Shown here piece by piece: positions 6,889 to 10,566 of a DNA stretch of 10,566 nucleotides. This stretch comes from an uncultured Saprospirales bacterium (GTDB lineage: Bacteria > Bacteroidota > Bacteroidia > Chitinophagales > JADIYW01), in contig CALLKF010000162.1 of assembly GCA_938008535.1 (NCBI GenBank), forward strand, positions 1-10,566. The letters run 5' to 3'. Position numbers and translations under genes: made by a program. Position 1 is the stretch's first letter; every line of letters starts with the position of its first letter. Under the pieces are notes generated by a model. The model saw only the letters and a list, made by a program, of their open reading frames with translations. It was not told where the DNA came from and ran no database searches.

Positions 6889-6969
6889 ACGATTAACAAT
6901 TGACAATTATTTTTTAGTAATTTTATTTTAGAATAATCGTTAATCGTTCATTGTAAATCGTTCATCAAT
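6889..6969. repeat. Inverted pair of 7-bp repeat arrays, potential long hairpin
   Basis: The left arm 6889-6909 is three heptads (acgatta, acaattg, acaatta). The right arm 6935-6969 is five heptads of the opposite orientation (aatcgtt, aatcgtt, cattgta, aatcgtt, catcaat). Bases 6889-6909 can pair with 6961-6941 at 17 of 21 positions plus one G-U pair, leaving a loop of 31 bases. The array runs to one base before the next start codon (6971), so a hairpin in mRNA could mask that start. There is no following T-run, so it is not a standard terminator. Confidence 0.62.
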
Positions 6970-6970
6970 C

Positions 6971-7462
6971 ATGCTAACACCATATCATATATTACCTGCA
7001 ACAACCAAAGTTTGGGTTTATCAAGCTAACCGAAGTTTTACGCAAGATGAAGTTTGGGAAATTAGCGATATTATTGAAAATTTTGTGGACAGATGGCAAT
7101 CACATTCGAGAGATGTGAAAGGTTATGGTTCATTATATTATCGTCGTTTTTTAATTTTAATGGCTGATGAAGATGCTTGCGATGTGAGTGGTTGTTCGAT
7201 AGATAGTTCAGTAAAATTAGTTAAAGAATTAGAACAAGCTTACGATTTAGATTTTTTTGACAGAATGAAAGTTTGTTATAAAATCACCAATGATTTAATC
7301 GGTAGTTTTCCTTTCAATAAATTAAATGAAATGATTGAAAGTGGAAAAATAAACGATGAAACAATTGTTTTCAATAATTTAGTTACAACAAAACAAGAAC
7401 TCGAAAACAATTGGGCAATTCCTTTAAAAGATTCTGCTTTTGCTAAATTTGCGCTTAAATAG
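6971..7462 (+). CDS. Conserved Bacteroidota protein of unknown function, partner of the CCG gene
   Basis: A 163-residue soluble protein without a signal peptide or membrane segment. Recognisable family blocks are KVWVYQANRSFTQDEV at 13-28, RWQSHSRDVKGYGSLYYRRF at 41-60, the cysteine-containing SGCSIDSSVKLVKELEQAY at 74-92, and a C-terminal TIVFNNLVTTKQELENNW at 135-152. From memory, homologues with the same blocks occur across Bacteroidota next to the two iron-sulfur genes and are often named ABC transporter ATPase in databases. No Walker A, Walker B or ABC signature is present, so that name is not supported. Cys68 and Cys75 are the most notable polar features. The genetic linkage suggests a role with the iron-sulfur complex, but the function is unknown. 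The start follows a repeat array with no ribosome binding site. Confidence 0.82.
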   Translation: MLTPYHILPATTKVWVYQANRSFTQDEVWEISDIIENFVDRWQSHSRDVKGYGSLYYRRFLILMADEDACDVSGCSIDSSVKLVKELEQAYDLDFFDRMKVCYKITNDLIGSFPFNKLNEMIESGKINDETIVFNNLVTTKQELENNWAIPLKDSAFAKFALK

Positions 7463-7475
7463 TCACTAATTTTCT

Positions 7476-7483
7476 TAACTTTA
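7476..7483 (+). promoter_or_regulatory. Possible -7 element ahead of the lipoprotein gene
   Basis: TAACTTTA agrees with TAnnTTTG at all but the last base and ends 16 bases before the ATG at 7500. A TTTG lies about 24 bases upstream, slightly beyond the preferred spacing. It may allow the lipoprotein and thioesterase genes to be expressed independently of the iron-sulfur genes. Weak evidence. Confidence 0.3.
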
Positions 7484-7499
7484 CTTTCAAAAATTCGCC

Positions 7500-8132
7500 A
7501 TGCGAAAAAAATTACACTTTTTTTATATTGCTATCATTTTTATAGCAAGTTGCGCTCGACCATACCATCGTATGAATATGGAATTAATTCCATTCAAAGA
7601 TTATAAAGAAGATGCAAATCTAAAATACGCTTCAAGATTAGGTGTGTTATATAATTTTAAGAATTTTTATTTCGCAAAACGTGAGCAAAGAAAAGATTAC
7701 AGTTTAATGGCTTTTACCATTTATAATAAATCTGAGAAAATAGTTTATGTAAAAGATTTACAATTTTCATGTGGCGCATCGGCGCCTATTTCTTATGTTC
7801 CAATTCCAGAATTATATAATGCAATAAAACAAAAAGCTGGCTTATATTGGTTGTATTCTGTAGGCGTTGCAGTTTATCCAAAACCAGCTCCAGGAAAAGC
7901 AGATGGTGGTTTAATAAAAAATGAAAAACTATTTATTCCATTACCATTTGGAGTTGTATTTGGTGCAGCCAATTTTGGTATTGCCTACAGAGCCAATAAA
8001 AAAATGAAATCTGATTTTGAATTGTATGATATCACCAATAAAGTGATACAACCTGGTGACAGTATCAAAGGTATTTTAGCTTTCAAAAGTGCCGCAAATT
8101 GTGGCGATATCTTTATTTCCACTAAAGAATAA
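7500..8132 (+). CDS. Putative lipoprotein of unknown function
   Basis: A 210-residue protein with a lipoprotein signal: MRKK, a hydrophobic stretch to residue 16, and the lipobox IASC with the lipidated Cys18. It is probably anchored in the outer or inner membrane facing the periplasm. The mature part has a likely beta-rich domain with a strand-like YSLMAFTIYNKSEKIVYV at 67-84, a glycine-rich hydrophobic stretch LPFGVVFGAANFGIAYRANK at 148-167 that could be membrane-associated, and a C-terminal PGDSIKGILAFKSAANCGDI at 185-204. I do not recognise the family. The 9-base gap to the thioesterase gene implies cotranscription, and the intracellular thioesterase does not suggest a role for it. Confidence 0.75.
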   Translation: MRKKLHFFYIAIIFIASCARPYHRMNMELIPFKDYKEDANLKYASRLGVLYNFKNFYFAKREQRKDYSLMAFTIYNKSEKIVYVKDLQFSCGASAPISYVPIPELYNAIKQKAGLYWLYSVGVAVYPKPAPGKADGGLIKNEKLFIPLPFGVVFGAANFGIAYRANKKMKSDFELYDITNKVIQPGDSIKGILAFKSAANCGDIFISTKE

Positions 8133-8141
8133 ATCTGTAAC

Positions 8142-8546
8142 ATGACTTTTGAACAGCGCGCACAATTATCAGAAACTAGAATTTTCAAAGCAGTTTTTCC
8201 AAACACAACCAACCATTACGATACGCTTTTTGGTGGAACCGCTATGCAATTGATGGATGAAGTTGCATTCATTGCTGCAACTCGTTTTTCGCGCTTAAAA
8301 ATGGTAACCGTTTCGTCAGATAAAATTGATTTCAATATACCTATTCCAAGTGGCACAATTATTGAATTAGTTGGAATTGTAACAAAAATGGGAAATGCCA
8401 GTTTACATGTGCATGTTGATATTTTTATGGAAGAAATGGATAGTGATAAACGAGTAAAAGCCATTTCTGGTGAATTTGTTTTTGTATCTATAGATGAAAA
8501 CAAAAAACCAATGCGCATTGAAATTGAAAATATTAAACAAGATTAG
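8142..8546 (+). CDS. Acyl-CoA thioesterase, hotdog fold (YciA/BFIT-like)
   Basis: A 134-residue cytoplasmic single-hotdog thioesterase that hydrolyses acyl-CoA to free acid and CoA. The family signature NHYDTLFGGTAMQLMDEVAFIAATR is at 24-48, with the catalytic loop before LFGG and the hotdog helix MQLMDEVAF carrying Asp39. VTVSSDKIDFNIPIPSG at 55-71 and the strand GNASLHVHVDIFMEE at 84-98 complete the fold, and SGEFVFVSID at 109-118 is the last strand. Length is normal for the short YciA-type enzymes, which work as oligomers. The chain-length preference cannot be read from the sequence. Nine bases separate it from the lipoprotein gene. Its presence downstream of an ETF-quinone-like complex is compatible with a fatty-acyl theme but does not prove one. 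Confidence 0.88.
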   Translation: MTFEQRAQLSETRIFKAVFPNTTNHYDTLFGGTAMQLMDEVAFIAATRFSRLKMVTVSSDKIDFNIPIPSGTIIELVGIVTKMGNASLHVHVDIFMEEMDSDKRVKAISGEFVFVSIDENKKPMRIEIENIKQD

Positions 8547-8556
8547 ACTAGTAACT

Positions 8557-8571
8557 ATGCATTGTATGCAT
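8557..8571. repeat. Symmetric ATGCAT-TGT-ATGCAT element
   Basis: Two copies of the self-complementary hexamer ATGCAT are separated by three bases, so the element is both a direct and an inverted repeat. It lies in the 42-base gap before the thioredoxin-like gene, 17 bases ahead of its ATG. It could be an operator or be chance; one more ATGCAT sits at 4705-4710 just before the first iron-sulfur gene. Confidence 0.35.
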
Positions 8572-8588
8572 CTTAAAAATTTAAAAAA

Positions 8589-9746
8589 ATGAAAAATATA
8601 CTAATCATTTTATTGATACTTTTTTGCACAATGATTTTTGCAGAAGATGGAATTCAGTTTGAAGAAAAAGCAACTTGGCAGCAAGTGTTAGACAAAGCAA
8701 AAAAAGAAAATAAATTTATTTTGGTTGATTGTTACACTACATGGTGCGGACCTTGCAAATGGATGACTAAAGAAGTGTTTCCGAAAGCAGCAGTTGGCGC
8801 AGCTATCAATCCAAATTATATAAGCAGCGCGTTTGATATGGAAAAAGGCGAAGGTTTGGAATTGGCTAAAAAATTCAATATTAAAAATTATCCAACGTAT
8901 GTTTTTTTAAACTCGAATGGCGAAATCGTGCATCGTGGTTTGGGTTCGATGCCTGCAGAAGATTTTATAAAATTATGTAATGATGCATTAAATCCTGACA
9001 ATCAATATGTAACGTTGCGCAACAAATATATCAGCGGAAATCGCGATATTGATTTCTTAAAAAACTTTTCGTTCGTTGCTGCTGATGCGCAAGATTCAAT
9101 GGCAAATGAGGTTTTTGCAAGTTATTTAAATGAACAAAAAGATTTACTTTCTAAAGATAATATTAACATGGTTGTTGCTTTAACAAGAAGCGTGCACGAT
9201 GCTGGTTTTCCTATTCTACAAAAAAATAAAGATAAATTTATTGCTTCGATTGGCGAAAAACCTTACAACTCTAGCATAGAAGAATTAGTTTGGAATGAAG
9301 CAAAAAAAGCTGGCAAAAAAGGCACAGATCCAGCAGGTTTTAGGAAAGTGATTCAACAGTACTTACCAGAAAAAACAGACTTATTAAGCGCTGAATATGA
9401 ATTAAGTGTTTTAAAAAGAAATGGAAAATGGAAAGAATATGTTCCAAAAGCTGAAAAATTTGCGTTACAATTTTGCCAAACTGACCAAGAAAGATTGAAT
9501 GAGATAGCTAATAATTTGTTAGAAAATTTTAAAGACAAAACTACTTTACAAAAAGCATTAAAAATTTCGTTACAAGCAATAAAAGTGGAAAGCAATTTCG
9601 TCAACAATGCAACAATAGCAGAGATTTACACGAAATTAGGCAACAAAAAAATGGCAAAACCATACGCAGAAAAAGCAGTAGAACAAGCCAAAATTGCTGG
9701 TGAAGATGTTACAGATTACGAAAAAATTCTGAAAGCAACCAACTAA
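8589..9746 (+). CDS. Exported thioredoxin-family protein with helical C-terminal tail
   Basis: A 385-residue exported protein. The signal peptide MKNILIILLILFCTMIFAED is followed by a thioredoxin domain at about residues 25-135: FILVDCYTTWCGPCKWM has the redox-active Cys53 and Cys56 in a WCGPC motif, and NYPTYVFLNSNG carries the cis-proline Pro102 before the sheet edge. The DMEKGEG segment at 83-89 is characteristic of a Bacteroidota thioredoxin subgroup. Residues 140-385 are predicted mostly helical, ending in a TPR-like region (ALKISLQAIKVESNF, EIYTKLGNKKMAKPYAEKA). It is likely to act in the periplasm on disulfides, either as reductase or as a chaperone-like scaffold; the direction is not known. 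Its stop abuts the convergent gene with no spacing. Confidence 0.88.
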   Translation: MKNILIILLILFCTMIFAEDGIQFEEKATWQQVLDKAKKENKFILVDCYTTWCGPCKWMTKEVFPKAAVGAAINPNYISSAFDMEKGEGLELAKKFNIKNYPTYVFLNSNGEIVHRGLGSMPAEDFIKLCNDALNPDNQYVTLRNKYISGNRDIDFLKNFSFVAADAQDSMANEVFASYLNEQKDLLSKDNINMVVALTRSVHDAGFPILQKNKDKFIASIGEKPYNSSIEELVWNEAKKAGKKGTDPAGFRKVIQQYLPEKTDLLSAEYELSVLKRNGKWKEYVPKAEKFALQFCQTDQERLNEIANNLLENFKDKTTLQKALKISLQAIKVESNFVNNATIAEIYTKLGNKKMAKPYAEKAVEQAKIAGEDVTDYEKILKATN

Positions 9747-10566
9747 TTATTTACTTGGTTTTCCTAAAATAATTTTCACAGATTCGCTTTTACTCATATC
9801 AGAGTTCAGCATAAATGTACGAACCAAATCGTCGTCGTCAATAGATATGGCTGCTGTATTCGGTGGTATGCTTCCTAAATTTTCTGCAAACAATAGCAAT
9901 TGATTGTCTTTCGTTTTTAAGTTCAACGTAATCGTATATTTTTGTTTCGTTAATAAAAAATTACTTAAAATCCAAGTGTCATTAAATTTCAGCGAAATAA
10001 TATCGCCGTCTTCTTTATTGTTGTCCCAAATTTGCAACACAATTTTCTCTTGTTTCACAGTCCATTCTTTTGAAGTAACAATTTTCCGTTTAGACAAGTC
10101 TTTATTTCTATTTTTTTTGAGTGTGATAATAGAATCTGTTTTTCGTTCTAAGAGCGCAAATGTGGTGTCTGTTTTGGTAGCTCTCAATAAAACACTTGTA
10201 AAGCATTCAAAATCTGGAATGAAGTTTCCAGCTGTGTCTTTGTTTACAAAATCATTTGTACTTCTATAAATTGCATTTCTGTATAAATCTAAAATTGGAA
10301 GTTGGTTTTCATCTTTTTTAAATTGAAAATAACCTGTAAAACAATCCTGTATATGTTGAATTCCATAAGGAAATTCACTCACTACTTGAAAGCTATCAAT
10401 GTACAAACGTTGTTTATTTTTCCATGTTGTGTACAATACGAATTCACCAACATAATTATCGCTAAACATTTTTAAACGCAGTATGTAATTGTTTGTTTTT
10501 TGAGAAAGAATATTAGTATTTATAAAGTAATCTTTGTTGTCAACATGACCAATAATAGTGCCTCGC
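9747..10566 (-). CDS. Unknown protein, N-terminus cut by the window edge
   Basis: The minus-strand frame stays open from the stop at 9747-9749 to the last base, giving 272 visible residues. A Met at 10469 is internal: the 32 codons upstream (RGTIIGHVDNKDYFINTNIL and on) are free of stops and continuous in style with the rest. The real start is therefore outside the window. I do not recognise a named family. The visible part has many short beta-strand-like segments (for example GEFVLYTTWKNKQRLYI and YTITLNLKTKDNQLLLF) and a C-terminal block AENLGSIPPNTAAISIDDDD followed by LVRTFMLNSD that I vaguely associate with secreted Bacteroidota proteins, though I cannot name them. Only four cysteine-poor stretches are seen and no catalytic motif is evident. 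The tail-to-tail junction with the thioredoxin gene has zero spacing. Confidence 0.72.
   Translation of the reverse strand, partial: RGTIIGHVDNKDYFINTNILSQKTNNYILRLKMFSDNYVGEFVLYTTWKNKQRLYIDSFQVVSEFPYGIQHIQDCFTGYFQFKKDENQLPILDLYRNAIYRSTNDFVNKDTAGNFIPDFECFTSVLLRATKTDTTFALLERKTDSIITLKKNRNKDLSKRKIVTSKEWTVKQEKIVLQIWDNNKEDGDIISLKFNDTWILSNFLLTKQKYTITLNLKTKDNQLLLFAENLGSIPPNTAAISIDDDDLVRTFMLNSDMSKSESVKIILGKPSK

Noticed and set aside
4712..9746. A defence island or a novel mobile system
   Set aside because: All genes have housekeeping-like or envelope/redox features; no nuclease, helicase, toxin, integrase or reverse transcriptase motif was seen.
9737..9760. AACCAA/TTGGTT inverted repeat at the junction of the thioredoxin gene and the convergent gene as a bidirectional terminator
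   Set aside because: Only six base pairs with a 12-base loop and short T-runs; suggestive by position but too weak to call.
9904..10269. 121-codon plus-strand frame inside the right-edge gene
   Set aside because: The opposite strand has a longer, more protein-like frame; this one has low-complexity hydrophobic content typical of antisense frames.

Overview
The window looks like a stretch of chromosome from an AT-rich member of the Bacteroidota. The base composition is low in GC and several genes have close relatives typical of that phylum: short-form AMP nucleosidase, a split membrane iron-sulfur reductase, a small TonB C-terminal-domain protein, and a secreted thioredoxin with a helical tail. 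Ribosome binding sites are mostly absent and a few starts are preceded by TAnnTTTG-like -7 elements, which also fits. No rRNA, tRNA, CRISPR, phage or insertion-sequence gene was seen.

Left edge (1-981): the first 150 bases encode, on the minus strand, 50 residues of a ClpC ATPase starting inside the Walker B motif. The frame then breaks abruptly into an alpha/beta hydrolase gene on the plus strand, whose first six codons are antisense to clpC. This is either a chimeric assembly join or a real recombination scar.

Minus-strand block (956-4587): in transcription order a PyrR-like phosphoribosyltransferase, a secreted HExxH protein, a SanA-like envelope protein, a small secreted TonB C-terminal-domain protein and AMP nucleosidase. 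The HExxH and sanA genes are one base apart, and tonB-like and amn are 17 bases apart, so there are probably two transcription units. Nucleotide salvage (amn, phosphoribosyltransferase) and envelope functions are mixed.

Plus-strand block (4712-9746), divergent from the phosphoribosyltransferase: a membrane protein with two 4Fe-4S motifs, a separate two-CCG-domain iron-sulfur protein, a conserved 163-residue protein of unknown role, a lipoprotein, a hotdog acyl-CoA thioesterase and a secreted thioredoxin-fold protein. The first two together have the architecture of HdrD/HdrE-like and FadF/EMO-type quinone-linked oxidoreductases, which suggests electron transfer between the quinone pool and a soluble partner. 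A thioesterase four genes from the start fits loosely with acyl-CoA metabolism. The two junctions around the CCG gene hold degenerate 7-bp tandem repeats, and the second junction also forms a long imperfect inverted repeat.

Right edge (9747-10566): a minus-strand gene of unknown function, convergent and immediately abutting the thioredoxin gene. Its reading frame stays open to the window end, so its N-terminus is missing. There is no gene-free stretch longer than about 125 bases.
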